Source: Candida dubliniensis CD36 (Eukaryota > Ascomycota > Pichiomycetes > Serinales > Debaryomycetaceae). Taken from it: a stretch of DNA of 64,000 nt. A program made the position numbers and the translations under genes. Positions 53,843-64,000 of this stretch are shown here, one piece after another (within the stretch, counting starts at the first letter, position 1; the number at the start of each line of letters is the position of its first letter). The stretch lies in assembly GCF_000026945.1 (NCBI RefSeq), contig NC_012861.1, forward strand, positions 868,001-932,000, given 5' to 3'. The notes below the pieces were generated by a model. The model was not told the DNA's origin. It searched no databases and saw only the letters and a program-made list of their open reading frames with translations.

Positions 53843-54853
53843 TCAAGGATTGGGTATTTCAATTCCTCTTTGATTCAATTCTTTTATTGTCCAAATCCAA
53901 GTTCTTGCTGCATAATCCATATTTGTAGCAATATTAGATGGTTGAGATTCTTTACCATTTGGACCAAAATATTTACCATTATCAATTTCTACCGTTAAAT
54001 TTTCATTTAAAGCACATTTAATAACAACATTAGCTCCTTGTTCACTAGTAACTCCAAAAAAATATCCAAATAAATAAAATACAAACCAAAATATTATTCC
54101 AACTATAGGTAATCGAGTCCAATAAGAAAATAAATTTGTATTCATAACAAGACCTGGATGTACGGTTAAAAATAATACTTTAGGATTTCTTAATGCAAGC
54201 ATTTTCATAAAATGAATTCCTGCAACTTTTGCCATACCATATCTAATCCAAGTGAATATGAAATTTGGATAATAATTCAATCCATTATTTAAATTAAAAT
54301 ATTGTAAAGCAAATTGATGACCAAATGAACTTAAATAAATGATTCTTGGTGTTGGTAATTTAGGAAATTTATCAGTAGTTTTTTGTAATATTGGTAATAA
54401 TTTAGTTGTTAGTACTAATGGTGAAATAAAATTTGTTTGTAATTGAATTTCAAATTTATCAATAGTTAAAGTATAAGGTAATGCCATTGCTCCAGCATTA
54501 TTAATTAAAATATGTAAATGATCTTCTAATTTTTTGAAATTTTCAACAGCAGTTATAACCAGAGTTAAATTACTCAAATCTATTTCTAAAAATCGTAAAT
54601 CACCTAAAAATCTTTCATTTAATTGTAATGAAGTATATGTCAGTCTAATATCAATAGCTTTATTTTTCAATTCTTTAATTGATTTAAGACATCGTGATTT
54701 GCTTCTACCAGCAATATAAACAGTATATCCATGTAAATATAGTTGTAAAACAGTATAAAATCCCAATCCACTACTTCCACCAGTGATAAATGCAATTCTT
54801 CTATCGACATTAGGATTGAGATAGGGTAATGAGTCTAGTTCAAAAGAAGACAT
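53843..54853 (-). CDS. ENV9: Short-chain dehydrogenase, Env9-like
   Basis: 336 residues from ATG 54853 (MSSFELDSLPYLNPN); a longer in-frame form adds 20 hydrophobic residues and is less likely. Rossmann motif FITGGSSGLGFY at about 22-33, HILINNAGAMALPY, IIYLSSFGHQFA and catalytic YGMAK (Tyr-x3-Lys). A strongly hydrophobic segment (about 250-275) could anchor it. S. cerevisiae Env9 is a lipid-droplet oxidoreductase of this type; related RDH-like SDRs are the alternative. Substrate unknown. Confidence 0.75.
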   Translation of the reverse strand: MSSFELDSLPYLNPNVDRRIAFITGGSSGLGFYTVLQLYLHGYTVYIAGRSKSRCLKSIKELKNKAIDIRLTYTSLQLNERFLGDLRFLEIDLSNLTLVITAVENFKKLEDHLHILINNAGAMALPYTLTIDKFEIQLQTNFISPLVLTTKLLPILQKTTDKFPKLPTPRIIYLSSFGHQFALQYFNLNNGLNYYPNFIFTWIRYGMAKVAGIHFMKMLALRNPKVLFLTVHPGLVMNTNLFSYWTRLPIVGIIFWFVFYLFGYFFGVTSEQGANVVIKCALNENLTVEIDNGKYFGPNGKESQPSNIATNMDYAARTWIWTIKELNQRGIEIPNP

Positions 54854-55801
54854 ATATGAAACAATACAATGAAAAAGGAAAGTCAAACGAAAACGAAAAC
54901 AAAAAAAAAGCAAAAACGGAAAATAAAAATAAAAATAAAAGCAAATGGAATAAATTAACTAAAGTTCCAAACTCTATGGGTATATAGTAATAGTAATAGT
55001 AATACTAATAGTAATGATGTATAGGGTTTTTTGGCAGAGGAGTTGATAGATAAAACAAGATTATAAGATTATTAGAGACAAAAAAAAAAAAATATTACAC
55101 ACACACACACACACACAGGCACACTTCTAGTCAATCAATTTGATTAAAAAAAAAAAATTTACAAACAAAAGAAATTTTGCTGGCCTAAAAAATTGTGTTT
55201 GCTTTTAGGATTACTATTAATTAATTAATTAATTAATTACTTAGTTAGTGGTGAAAGCAAAAAAAACACACACACACACACAACATTGTATTGTATTGTA
55301 TTGTCTATTAATGCCAGCCGATTAAGCTCGCGCACATACACCAATCTACGTCGTCGTCGTCGTCGTCGTGGTAGTATTAATGAGAGCCAATTATATTGTA
55401 ATTATCCTTCTACTCCATTCTCATTACTGCTTCAGATTTACCCCCACACATACAAGGGAGGTGAGGGGGAAGAGATTAAATTTGATTTCAGGGGGGTTGG
55501 AGAGGAGGGGATCACCAGAAGTTAATAATAATAATAAAACACCCTTTTTCTCAGTCCCCCCCTCCTCCTTTCAATGCTTACCACTACCAGATTATTATCG
55601 TGATATTTCCAATTATGTAACATATTACTAACAACGTCAATTTAATTAAATCTTACCATTCTACTCTTACAGGCTTGCCATCTTTTATATTGTCTTGTCT
55701 ATGTGCGACAATGAATGCAAAAATCAATGGATTTCTAATGCTTTAACATACTTAACAAACATATATAATCCTTTATATGCAATTCTTTTTTTTTTTTTTT
55801 T
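54854..55801. repeat. ENV9 upstream region with microsatellites
   Basis: 948 bp. It holds (AAAATA)n, (TAG/TAA)n at 54986-55012, two (CA)n runs (55096-55116, 55266-55280), (ATTA)n at 55216-55240, (GTC)n at 55349-55368 and T20 at 55787-55801. Overlapping plus-strand ORFs here are low complexity and rejected. No RNA gene seen. Confidence 0.55.
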
Positions 55802-56368
55802 TCAATTCTTTAATAAGATATTATCAGTACCAATAATTTCTTTAAAAATTTCTTCAGGTGATTTACCACTTGTATCAACAGTAATTGCATCACCACCATT
55901 TTGCAACAATTCTTCATCTTTAGGAATTTCCATAATATCATATTGTGATTTCACCATATCTGATTTCATATAATGACCTTTCCTATTTTCAACTCTATTC
56001 ATTAATTCTTCAAATGTAGTATATAAAAATACAAATCTGAAATTAATCAATGAATCAACAGAATTTTTTTTAATGAAATCTCGATATTTTTTTTTTAAAA
56101 TTGAACATGAAACAACAGAAATATTGGTGATATTTTTCAGATCTTTAGCTTTTATACTTGATACTTGACTTAATTGTTTTAACCATCCCCATCTATCTTC
56201 ATCAGTTAATGGGATTCCTTGAGACATTTTATCGATATTTTCTTGAGGATGTAATGCATCACCTTCTATAAATGGACATTGATAATATTTGGATATCAAT
56301 TCACCTTGAGTGGTTTTACCGGTACCGGCTGGCCCCCCTACTACTATCACTGTTGTGGTTGTTGTCAT
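55802..56368 (-). CDS. Gluconokinase
   Basis: 188 residues. The N-terminus carries a Walker A GGPAGTGKTTQGELIS, then FIEGDALHPQENIDKMSQGI and LTDEDRWGWLKQL, the diagnostic gluconate-kinase motifs, and NRKGHYMKSDMVKSQYDIME. It phosphorylates D-gluconate to 6-phosphogluconate for the pentose phosphate pathway. S. cerevisiae YDR248C is the likely relative. The Thr repeat after Met (MTTTTTV) is coded by a short ACN run. A poly(A) tract precedes it. Confidence 0.92.
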   Translation of the reverse strand: MTTTTTVIVVGGPAGTGKTTQGELISKYYQCPFIEGDALHPQENIDKMSQGIPLTDEDRWGWLKQLSQVSSIKAKDLKNITNISVVSCSILKKKYRDFIKKNSVDSLINFRFVFLYTTFEELMNRVENRKGHYMKSDMVKSQYDIMEIPKDEELLQNGGDAITVDTSGKSPEEIFKEIIGTDNILLKN

Positions 56369-56805
56369 TCGTCGGGCAAAGGGGGAAAGAAAAAAAAAAA
56401 AAAAAAAAAAAGAAAAGAAAAGAATGCTATAAAGAATAATGCAAAAAAAAAAACTTCAAAAAGTTTTTCCAGTTGATTGTTTGGTGATGGAAGAAGGAAA
56501 TTTTTCAGATTATTATACTTTTTTTGTGGTTTTGAGTTTTGAGTTTTGAGTTTTTGGATGGAGATTTTTAAATCGGACTTGATGTGGGGGAGACTGGAGA
56601 AAAAATTTTTTTGGGGGATTTATTTAATCTTTCCTCCAACAACAACAAATTGATAAAAGTGGGTGTCTATGTGTGTGTGTGGGGGGGGGGGGGGGGGTAA
56701 CAGCCAATTATAAATCTTGTGTATCAATATTTATATATTTATATATACGGTCTATTATAATATTTACTAATGCATTTCTATTTACAAATTAATTTATCTT
56801 CTATA
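56369..56805. repeat. Gluconokinase upstream/SUV3 downstream region with G17
   Basis: 437 bp with A20 at about 56391-56411, GAGTTTT repeats at 56533-56552, (GT)n and a G17 run at 56681-56697. On the coding strand this is C17 about 310 nt upstream of gluconokinase. Confidence 0.6.
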
Positions 56806-58974
56806 TTAATACCCTTTTAATCGATCCAGATAAAAACTATTTGCTCTTTCCACATTAACTAATTCTTGATTAATTCTTTTTTCAACTAAAGCTTTTACTT
56901 CCATGGCACTATCTTTATCAATAAATAAAGTTGGGAATCTTTGACTTAACCAAAGAAATAATAATACTAATTTATGCATATCTTCAAGTTTTTCAACTTT
57001 TTGTAAAGGTACCATCACATTAGTATCAACAAATGATGTTTGTGATAATAATTCTAAATCTAAAAATCCAAAATCCAATATTGACTTACAATCACGTTTA
57101 ACAATTGTCTTATAAAACTGGATTACCGTATTTTGGAGCAATTTAGGATTATTTGAAGTTCTGAAACTAATTGGAGTTTCACTTATAGTTAATTGATCAT
57201 CAATTATCATGGTTGATAAGAACCGGTCTTTCGAAACTAAATTCAAAAGTTGAACTTTTTGATCTAATTCAGAAATGAAAAAATTATCATTTTGAAATTT
57301 TAATACATTGGTTAAAAAATTTTCATACACTGATGATAATGAATTCTTTTTAGGATTATTTGCCATATATTGTCTCCAAATACCATTTGTGGGCCATATA
57401 CTAGCTTTTAATATTTCCGAAACCGGTGTTTTCAAACATTGATTAATATAAACCAAACTTGATCGATGTAATGCAGTAACAAATCCTTCTTTCAGTCCAT
57501 GTTGAGCACTAAATCTTCCTGCTCGACCAGCAATTTGTTTAACTTGCAGAACAGATAATTTTTGTAGAGTAGAACCATTGAATTTATTGACTCCACTGAA
57601 AACAATACGATTTATTTTCAAATTTAATCCCATACCTATAGCATCTGATGCCACCAAAACATCATATTCACCATTATTAAATTTAGATGCCTCTTGAGAT
57701 CTAATTTCTGGTGGTAATGCTCCATATATTACTCCAACTTTTAATCTTGTATTTCGTTCTATATCACATTTATATTTCAATATTTTTTTTTTAGAAAATA
57801 CCACTAAACAATCACCTTTTTTCAATTGCAAAAGATTAATACTCAGTTTTTCTACTGTTAATTTCCCTAATCGATCAAATTTTTTAATTTCTAATTCATC
57901 ACCAGTGATTTTAACCATTTTTTGAATAAATGGTACGGCACTTTCTTCTCCACAAAGATGAATCTCATGAGCTAAAACTCCTAAAACAGCATTAGTCCAT
58001 ACTGATCCTCTTAATGGATCAGAAATCATTTGAATTTCATCTATAACACAAAGATCCATTTTTTTATGTAATGGAATCATTTCAATTGTTCCTGATGCTA
58101 TACCACTAACTTTCCCATATTTATCAATTGAAGGAACAACTTCTTCTCCAGTTATCAAATTACATCCAATACCTTGAGAATTGAATTTTTCATAAATTTC
58201 ACGAGCAAGTAATCTTAAAGGACCAGCATAATAACCAGTTTTACTTTTAGATAATTTGATTAATGAATTATATGTTTTACCACTATTTGTTGGTCCAACA
58301 TGCATAATTATTTTCCGTTTCATTTTTCTTGCCTCAGGGAACCATTCAGCTGGATTAGAAAAATCAACTTTAGCCTTTTCAAATGATGCATTTTCTATTC
58401 TATATTGAAGAAATATTTTATGTAGTAATTGAGTGAATAATTGCATTATTAATTCATTATTCGAAGATAAGTTATTGAATTCAAGAAAATTATTGGGATA
58501 AGTATTAGTGGAAATTAATTGTAATAACAGGGGAATATTGTCAAGAGTAGGATTTAAATAATCTACCAAAGTTATTTTATTTTCAGGAATGGATTTTGAA
58601 AATAATGCTTTGGTAAGTTGTTGTTCAAATGATTTGAAAATTGCAGTCTTTACATCTAATGGTTGATTATTGAGAATGGAATAAGGTGAATCAAATTTAC
58701 CTTGAATTAGTTTATTGTTCAAATCTAAAAGTATTGGATGTATCAAAGTATTAATATATTTAATATTTTCAAGTTGTACTTTATTATTATTGTTCAAAAT
58801 AGGTGACAGATCACCATGATTAATATTCTCTTCTGCTATGGAAGTTGCATAAGTTCGATGAAGTAAATTAACTCTCGTTGAACCACGTAGACTATATAGA
58901 CTTGTCAGATATTTCTTAATACTATATCTTAGTAGTCTATACGTTGGCTTTTGACACAGCAACAACAACAACAT
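56806..58974 (-). CDS. SUV3: Suv3, mitochondrial ATP-dependent RNA helicase
   Basis: 722 residues. The N-terminus is Leu/Arg-rich with a presequence (LRYSIKKYLTSLYSLRGSTR). Helicase motifs: HVGPTNSGKTYNSL (Walker A), YAGPLRLLAREIYEKF, a DEIQ box (CVIDEIQMI), LLQLKKGDCLVVFSKK, VASDAIGMGLNL and QIAGRAGR. The Suv3 C-terminal domain follows. With Dss1 it forms the mitochondrial degradosome that turns over introns and mRNAs. It is divergent from the YPL150W-like kinase across 655 bp. Confidence 0.95.
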   Translation of the reverse strand: MLLLLLCQKPTYRLLRYSIKKYLTSLYSLRGSTRVNLLHRTYATSIAEENINHGDLSPILNNNNKVQLENIKYINTLIHPILLDLNNKLIQGKFDSPYSILNNQPLDVKTAIFKSFEQQLTKALFSKSIPENKITLVDYLNPTLDNIPLLLQLISTNTYPNNFLEFNNLSSNNELIMQLFTQLLHKIFLQYRIENASFEKAKVDFSNPAEWFPEARKMKRKIIMHVGPTNSGKTYNSLIKLSKSKTGYYAGPLRLLAREIYEKFNSQGIGCNLITGEEVVPSIDKYGKVSGIASGTIEMIPLHKKMDLCVIDEIQMISDPLRGSVWTNAVLGVLAHEIHLCGEESAVPFIQKMVKITGDELEIKKFDRLGKLTVEKLSINLLQLKKGDCLVVFSKKKILKYKCDIERNTRLKVGVIYGALPPEIRSQEASKFNNGEYDVLVASDAIGMGLNLKINRIVFSGVNKFNGSTLQKLSVLQVKQIAGRAGRFSAQHGLKEGFVTALHRSSLVYINQCLKTPVSEILKASIWPTNGIWRQYMANNPKKNSLSSVYENFLTNVLKFQNDNFFISELDQKVQLLNLVSKDRFLSTMIIDDQLTISETPISFRTSNNPKLLQNTVIQFYKTIVKRDCKSILDFGFLDLELLSQTSFVDTNVMVPLQKVEKLEDMHKLVLLFLWLSQRFPTLFIDKDSAMEVKALVEKRINQELVNVERANSFYLDRLKGY

Positions 58975-59629
58975 TATTTTTTTTTTAAAAAAAAAGAAGA
59001 AAACTTCAATGTGGAGGTTGTAAATAATTGATAATGATCTATCAATTTCTTCCTCATCGAGAGTAATTTGTATAAAGAGAGAAAGAGAGACAAGTTTTTT
59101 TTTTTTTTTTTTGGCTTGTTTTGCAAAGTGCAGGCTAATATACAGTACCAGGCTTATTCCGACTTAACTACGATCAGCTAACAATCATGAGTATACATGT
59201 AATATAAACATATCACAACAACAACAACAACAACATTAGAAGTAGTTTGTTGGTTGGTTGGTTGGTTGGAGGGTTCATTTTTCTTTTTTTGCCAAGGGTT
59301 TTCTTTTCTTGTATTAGAATTGTTTTTTTACATATTTCATCAACAACTACAACTACTACTACTACTACAACAACAACAACAACGGCCATTAATTAGAAAG
59401 ACCCAGAATTAAAGGTTACAACATTTTCATTTTTATCAAATTTGAAATTCACTCGTGGAACGTTTCAATCAATTCCACCCAAAAACTTTTTCTTTCTTTT
59501 TTTTTTTTTTTTATGAAAATAAATTTCTATTTTTATTTTCAATCTATCTCACAATCACCGCGTAATTTCAACCATTCTTCATATTAATTTTATTGGTTTA
59601 TATATATCTATATATAACCCTATATCCAA
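58975..59629. other. Divergent SUV3/kinase promoter region
   Basis: 655 bp with T18 at 59095-59112, (CAA)n at 59215-59232, (TTGG)n at 59249-59268, (CTA)n/(CAA)n at 59346-59382 and T14. A TATATATAACCCTATAT box lies about 25 bp before the kinase start codon. Confidence 0.45.
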
Positions 59630-62530
59630 ATGAATGGAATAGGATCGTCTAAAGTTATTAATCATACTGCTCAATTAGCAGCTCAATTCAATGAATTTTA
59701 TTTGGAAATCACTTCCCCGAAAATTAGTCAAATTGGAAATTATAAAATCATTAAAGAAATTGGTGAAGGAGCATTTGGTAAAGCATATTTGGCAACTCAT
59801 GTACTACTAAATATAAATGTTGTATTGAAATGTGGATTAATTGATGATCCTAATATTGTTCGAGAAATTTATTATCATAAACAATTGAAACATAAGAATA
59901 TCGTTAGTCTATATGAAGTGATTAAAACAGAAAATCATTTATGGATTGCATTAGAATATTGTCAAGGAGGAGAATTGTATTATTATATATATGAGAAGAA
60001 GCGATTAGAATTAGATGAATGTCGAAATATATTTTTCCAAATTGTTTTAGGAGTCAAATATGTTCATTCATTGAATTTGAGTCATAGAGATTTGAAATTG
60101 GAAAATATTCTTTTAGCTGATCAAAAAAGAACCATTGTTAAATTAACTGATTTTGGATTTATTAGAGAATTTAACCCACAAAGTAGGAAATTTTTATCAA
60201 CCATATGTGGTACCACGGTATATATGGCCCCGGAATTGTTGACAGGTCAAAAATACTCCGGGTTTGCCATAGATATATGGTCCATGGGAGTGATATTGTA
60301 TACTATGCTTAATGGGATGTTACCATTTGACGATGATGATGAAATGAAAATCCAACACAAGGTAATAAATACCGATCCCATGTTTTATGATCACGTGCCC
60401 GTTGATGCCAATCAATTAATTTCGAAAATGTTACTGAAAGATCCTAATCAAAGACCAAGTTTGAATGAGATTTTAAATTCATCTTTTTTAATTGATTTAT
60501 ACAATAAATATTTGGAAAAAGGTAACAAAAGAAATTCTAGTGGTAGTGGAGATGCCGAGTCAATTATATCTATTAATCAACATTATAATACTGTTGATCG
60601 ACCATTTGAGGCCAAGATAGAAAAAGATTTACTCCGGAAATTACAAAGAATAGATTTTGATACCGAAGAATTAAAGGCCACCATGTATAATAATGAAATC
60701 AATCTGTTGACGGCATTTTATGAACTATTACTTACTCAGGAATATTCTAAAAAGAAACAGAAATACATTCGAGAAAAGAAACGGAAACTTTATGAAGCCA
60801 AAAAATCAATTAAAAAATCAAGGAAAAGAGTGAAAAGTGCTTTATCATTGTCGGATCAAGCTCTGAATTCACAACCATTGGAGAGAATAATGTCAAGTTT
60901 GAGTATAACATCCAATAAAAACTCATCATCTAGACACACTCTGTTTATTGCAAGAAAATCATTAGATAAAGCTGATACTAGCCAAATCCCTCCACTGCCT
61001 AAATCATCACAAGGTAGTCGACTTAATATTGAAATCCCTTCACCAAGAGCAACTAACACCAGTATTGCCTTACCACCCAGGTCAAGACGAAGTTCCCGTG
61101 AAATTTCAACAACTACAGCAGCATCCAGTATAACCGCTGATTTAACTACACCTTTGCGTCGTACCGTCTCATTTGTTCCCGACGGTAGAAGATTATCACA
61201 AGTGATATCTGAACCTAAAGAGGCAAACAAAAAGACTAACAAGAGTGGGAAAATACTACATAAGCTTCAATTTTGGAAGAAAAATAAAGGTGATGAGTAT
61301 CAGGATGATACAATTTCTCATTATAGTACTAAATCAAATCACAGTAAATCAACTAATGATGTGATGATGGAGTCAGATGGGGAAAACCCATTAGAGATTA
61401 TTGTCAAAGGAGGGGGTAACAAGAACAACAACAGCCCAATAAAACTTGACAATACCATGCATACTGTTGCACCAGAAGTTTTGGATCAACAAAGATTAGC
61501 ATCCAGATTTCAGAAGAATGATGGTACACAGAAACAACGAGAAAATCAAAATTTAGAAGGACAATCGGGAAAGTTGGAACGTCCTCAGCAAGTTCAACTG
61601 CAACACCATCGTCAACAGCAACTACAATCTTCAAACACTGGCTTGAGTATAAATGCCATTGATTCTCCTCACACTCCACCATCGGCAGAGACTTCACGAT
61701 TTGCTCGAACCCGACCTTCATCTATGATATCACAAATAAGTCAGTTTAGTAAATTGAGTCAAATGTCTACCATGTTGTCAGAATCTGAGTTGGACATTCT
61801 TGATGAAACCGATACAATGGATGATGATGATGATGATGATGATTATGATGATGAAGTGTATGAATCTAGTATAAACACATCGCAAGATAATAAAATATCC
61901 GGATCCAATGCTCCACCATCATCTTCAAATCAAGGTGGTATGAAAACTTCAAACAAGAAACGACCAACTTATAGAAGAGGAGTTGCCTCTGATACTTCGA
62001 TAACTTCAACACCATCAGCATCTGGTGGAGGTGGGAGTGGCATTATTTCCACTATACCGAAAAAAAAGAATTCTTTATCAAAATTGAGAAGCAATTCATC
62101 CGAAGATATATCAGAAGATTCATATCGTTTCAATGATGAGAATATTCCTCTAGGTAGATCTGGATCTCCTGATCTTGGTAAAAAACGAAGTTTCCGAGCT
62201 TTACAACAACCAGTTCCTTTGATTAATGGTACTATTGCTACATCGATTTCAGAAAAACTCAATGATGCTACAAAAATGCCGTATGTTCGTGCTCCATCTC
62301 CACCCGTCGGATTCAAATATAATGCTAAAGCAAATAAAAAAATGATGACAACTGCTGTTAATGGGAACAACAACAACAACAACAACAACTACCATCAACC
62401 TCCAGGTTATCAAGATACTAAACAGGTTGAAGATTGGATTCATAATGGCACTACAGGAAATACAAATACTTTTACCAAATCAACAATTTATCAACCAGTT
62501 ATTAATGAAGAGGAAGAAGAAAATGTATAG
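59630..62530 (+). CDS. Serine/threonine protein kinase, YPL150W-like
   Basis: 966 residues. The kinase domain spans about 43-295: IGEGAFGKAYLATHVL, VVLKCGL (catalytic Lys), HRDLKLENILL, LTDFGFIREF, CGTTVYMAPELLTGQ and the GVILYTMLNGMLPFDDDDE typical of the Snf1/Nim1 (CAMK-like) group. About 670 residues of Ser/Lys/Asn-rich tail follow, with a Lys/Arg-rich segment (about 365-405), a poly-Asp block (about 728-740) and a poly-Asn run. The layout and the MNGIGSSKVINHTAQLAAQF start recall S. cerevisiae YPL150W, whose role is poorly known. Other Nim1-type kinases (Kin4, Hsl1) are less likely. Confidence 0.8.
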   Translation: MNGIGSSKVINHTAQLAAQFNEFYLEITSPKISQIGNYKIIKEIGEGAFGKAYLATHVLLNINVVLKCGLIDDPNIVREIYYHKQLKHKNIVSLYEVIKTENHLWIALEYCQGGELYYYIYEKKRLELDECRNIFFQIVLGVKYVHSLNLSHRDLKLENILLADQKRTIVKLTDFGFIREFNPQSRKFLSTICGTTVYMAPELLTGQKYSGFAIDIWSMGVILYTMLNGMLPFDDDDEMKIQHKVINTDPMFYDHVPVDANQLISKMLLKDPNQRPSLNEILNSSFLIDLYNKYLEKGNKRNSSGSGDAESIISINQHYNTVDRPFEAKIEKDLLRKLQRIDFDTEELKATMYNNEINLLTAFYELLLTQEYSKKKQKYIREKKRKLYEAKKSIKKSRKRVKSALSLSDQALNSQPLERIMSSLSITSNKNSSSRHTLFIARKSLDKADTSQIPPLPKSSQGSRLNIEIPSPRATNTSIALPPRSRRSSREISTTTAASSITADLTTPLRRTVSFVPDGRRLSQVISEPKEANKKTNKSGKILHKLQFWKKNKGDEYQDDTISHYSTKSNHSKSTNDVMMESDGENPLEIIVKGGGNKNNNSPIKLDNTMHTVAPEVLDQQRLASRFQKNDGTQKQRENQNLEGQSGKLERPQQVQLQHHRQQQLQSSNTGLSINAIDSPHTPPSAETSRFARTRPSSMISQISQFSKLSQMSTMLSESELDILDETDTMDDDDDDDDYDDEVYESSINTSQDNKISGSNAPPSSSNQGGMKTSNKKRPTYRRGVASDTSITSTPSASGGGGSGIISTIPKKKNSLSKLRSNSSEDISEDSYRFNDENIPLGRSGSPDLGKKRSFRALQQPVPLINGTIATSISEKLNDATKMPYVRAPSPPVGFKYNAKANKKMMTTAVNGNNNNNNNNYHQPPGYQDTKQVEDWIHNGTTGNTNTFTKSTIYQPVINEEEEENV

Positions 62531-62913
62531 ATGCTTGATATTTAGTAATAATAGTTATATAATTTTATACAATACAACTGTTGTGGATGAATTTATCTTC
62601 TATTTAAATTGACTTAGCCATGATTTTGCTAGTAAGAATATAGCCATTACAAAAGACCCAGGCCCTCTTTGTTGGTAATACTACTTTTTATTTGAAAGCC
62701 ACAAGTACTCTCTCGTGGTGACTTCAATTGTTCAGTGTAAAAATATGGGTTGGAATACACGACCTATATTATTCAATGGAACTGCCATTGAAAAATAAGA
62801 AAAAAATTTTTTTTTTTTTTCTTTTTCGAAATCAAGGACAAGAAACACATTTGGAAAACTTATACATCTCACTACACCCAGAAGACTAGATAGTTATTTA
62901 AAAACCCTAAAAT
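62531..62913. other. Kinase 3' region and promoter of the PCI gene
   Basis: 383 bp with a T14 run at 62807-62820. AAAACCCTAAAAT at 62900-62912 ends one base before the next ATG and contains an AACCCTA Tbf1-type core. Confidence 0.45.
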
Positions 62914-64000
62914 ATGGCATCTGTTATAGTAGTGGATTCTGAATTAAAGGATTCTATTCAAGAATATAGTCAAATTATTGACAATATAAAGAAATCCCAA
63001 GAATTTTCAACATCTATCAAATCATTCTTGCCAGAAAAAGAAGGTGAAGAAGTAACCAATAAATCAGAATTATATAACCAAATTTTGAATGTTTCTACTA
63101 GTGAAATTTTAAAACAATTAACTGAAAAAGAATTTGAACCAACATTTTATTTGTTGATTTATATTTTAATTCAACTTTCCAATCAAACCGAAGTTTTAGA
63201 TAATGAAAAATCACCAATTTTCCAAACCTTATTAGAAATCAATCCTCAACAACCACCATCTTTAAGAGATAGAAAATCAATTAAATCTACTTCGATATTA
63301 TCTATATTAAGTACAATTTTCAATTTATTACCAGTTACTTCCAACACTAGAGTTTTCATTTTGAAAACAATTTTAAACGTTATTAAAACATCAGGAATTG
63401 ATTTCAATTTGATTCAAGATAATATTGGATCAAATTTAATTAATTGGTTGAAAGAAACTAACACCAATGAACAAGAAATTAAATCTATATTTTGGGAATT
63501 TATTAAATTAGATGGGACATTTAATGAAAATTCATTGAAATTAATTAAAAATTTCACTCATACTAATACTTTATCAACTCAAGAATTACGTGAATTAATT
63601 TATATTGCATTATCTTCTAAAACTGTTGATGTATCATTTTTGGTTAATAATAATGTTGCTCAAGCTTTATCCAATAATAAACATGATGATAAATTGGTCA
63701 CTATTTTCAATAAATATATTCATGGAGAAATTATACCAATTGAAGAAATTCCAAATGGTTTACCTGGACAATTTATTCATTCCAAATCGAAAATTTTGTC
63801 TTTGGCCAAATTTTTCGCTGATGCTTCAACCTCTTCTTCAAGTCATGATGGTGTTATTTTCAAATATAATGAAATACCAAATATTAAATCTAGTTTAGAA
63901 TTTGAACAAACTTTAGTTGAAGCAATTAAAGCTGGTGTTATTGAAGGTAAAGTAAATCAAGTTGAAGAAACTTTTTATTTGAGCAGAGTCAATAGATTTA
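62914..64000 (+). CDS. PCI-domain protein, eIF3m-like (partial, runs off the right edge)
   Basis: 362 codons are open from ATG 62914 (MASVIVVDSELKDSIQEYSQ) to the window end, with no stop, so the C-terminus is missing. The helical N-terminal half carries the SILSTIFNLLPVTSNTRVFI segment, comparable to the eIF3m RLRLLxNLFN region. The PCI winged helix starts near 340 (LVEAIKAGVIEGKVNQVEET), as in eIF3m and COP9 subunit 7. eIF3m is a translation initiation subunit kept in Candida though lost from S. cerevisiae in its canonical form. CSN7-like is the alternative. Confidence 0.75.
   Translation, partial: MASVIVVDSELKDSIQEYSQIIDNIKKSQEFSTSIKSFLPEKEGEEVTNKSELYNQILNVSTSEILKQLTEKEFEPTFYLLIYILIQLSNQTEVLDNEKSPIFQTLLEINPQQPPSLRDRKSIKSTSILSILSTIFNLLPVTSNTRVFILKTILNVIKTSGIDFNLIQDNIGSNLINWLKETNTNEQEIKSIFWEFIKLDGTFNENSLKLIKNFTHTNTLSTQELRELIYIALSSKTVDVSFLVNNNVAQALSNNKHDDKLVTIFNKYIHGEIIPIEEIPNGLPGQFIHSKSKILSLAKFFADASTSSSSHDGVIFKYNEIPNIKSSLEFEQTLVEAIKAGVIEGKVNQVEETFYLSRVNRF

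Noticed and set aside
55286..55631. Overlapping ORFs upstream of ENV9
   Set aside because: They run through (GTC)n and purine-rich repeats in two frames with no consistent signal.

Overview
The window is nuclear DNA from a CUG-clade budding yeast, very probably Candida albicans or a close relative. The reasons are: AT-rich intergenic DNA; sparse introns with GTATGT/GTGAGT donors and TACTAAC branch sites; a CTG codon in the G-beta gene where the family has Ser/Thr; pieces of a Zorro-type LINE; and the gene neighbourhoods UGA1-TBF1-STE4-TAF14-BAT and GSK3-ERG10. From memory I would place these on C. albicans chromosome 2, but I could not check this.

Layout. 1-36: the 5' end of the U2 snRNA gene, leftward, cut by the window edge. 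0.9-28.7 kb: a dense conserved block holding a heat-shock-element-driven acidic alpha-crystallin-like protein, an unknown membrane-associated protein, a mitochondrial CCDC90/DUF1640 protein, MER3 helicase (one intron), NOP12, DEP1, CHS5, VMA7, a TACO1/DPC29 mitochondrial translation factor, a small B12D/MLRQ-like protein, a mitochondrial carrier, UGA1, TBF1, STE4 and TAF14 (9-nt first exon). 28.9-35.0 kb: a ~6 kb accessory island between TAF14 and BAT. It holds a scrambled, internally inverted Zorro LINE, a ~300 bp segment bounded by a perfect 26-bp inverted repeat, and a secreted-preproprotein-like ORF resembling a yeast killer preprotoxin. That ORF is followed at once by a long A-rich tract, a hairpin and a poly(A) run, all on its own sense strand. 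35.1-64 kb: conserved genes again: a possible three-exon microgene, BAT, HYM1, VPS36, SSN3, CAK1, a basic/Asn-rich protein with a repeat-bearing intron, a GSK3-type kinase (RIM11), an Mrx11-like mitochondrial protein, ERG10, an Ecd/SGT1-family protein, ENV9-like SDR, gluconokinase, SUV3, a YPL150W-like kinase, and a PCI protein (eIF3m-like) running off the right edge.

Gene relations. There are no operons; neighbours are mostly independent. Recognisable promoter signals agree with the products: a perfect heat-shock element before the alpha-crystallin-like gene, a PAC box before NOP12, Gcn4 sites before the branched-chain aminotransferase, and a sterol-response (Upc2-type) heptamer before ERG10. 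Four kinases lie within 20 kb (CDK8-type SSN3, CDK-activating CAK1, GSK3-type RIM11, YPL150W-like), with SSN3 and CAK1 adjacent and in tandem.

The strongest candidate for something undescribed is the island at 32.78-34.17 kb. Its architecture (preprotoxin-like ORF, A-rich tract, 3' hairpin, poly(A)) is what one would expect of a killer-satellite-like RNA copied into the chromosome by LINE machinery. This is inference from layout, not a homology result.
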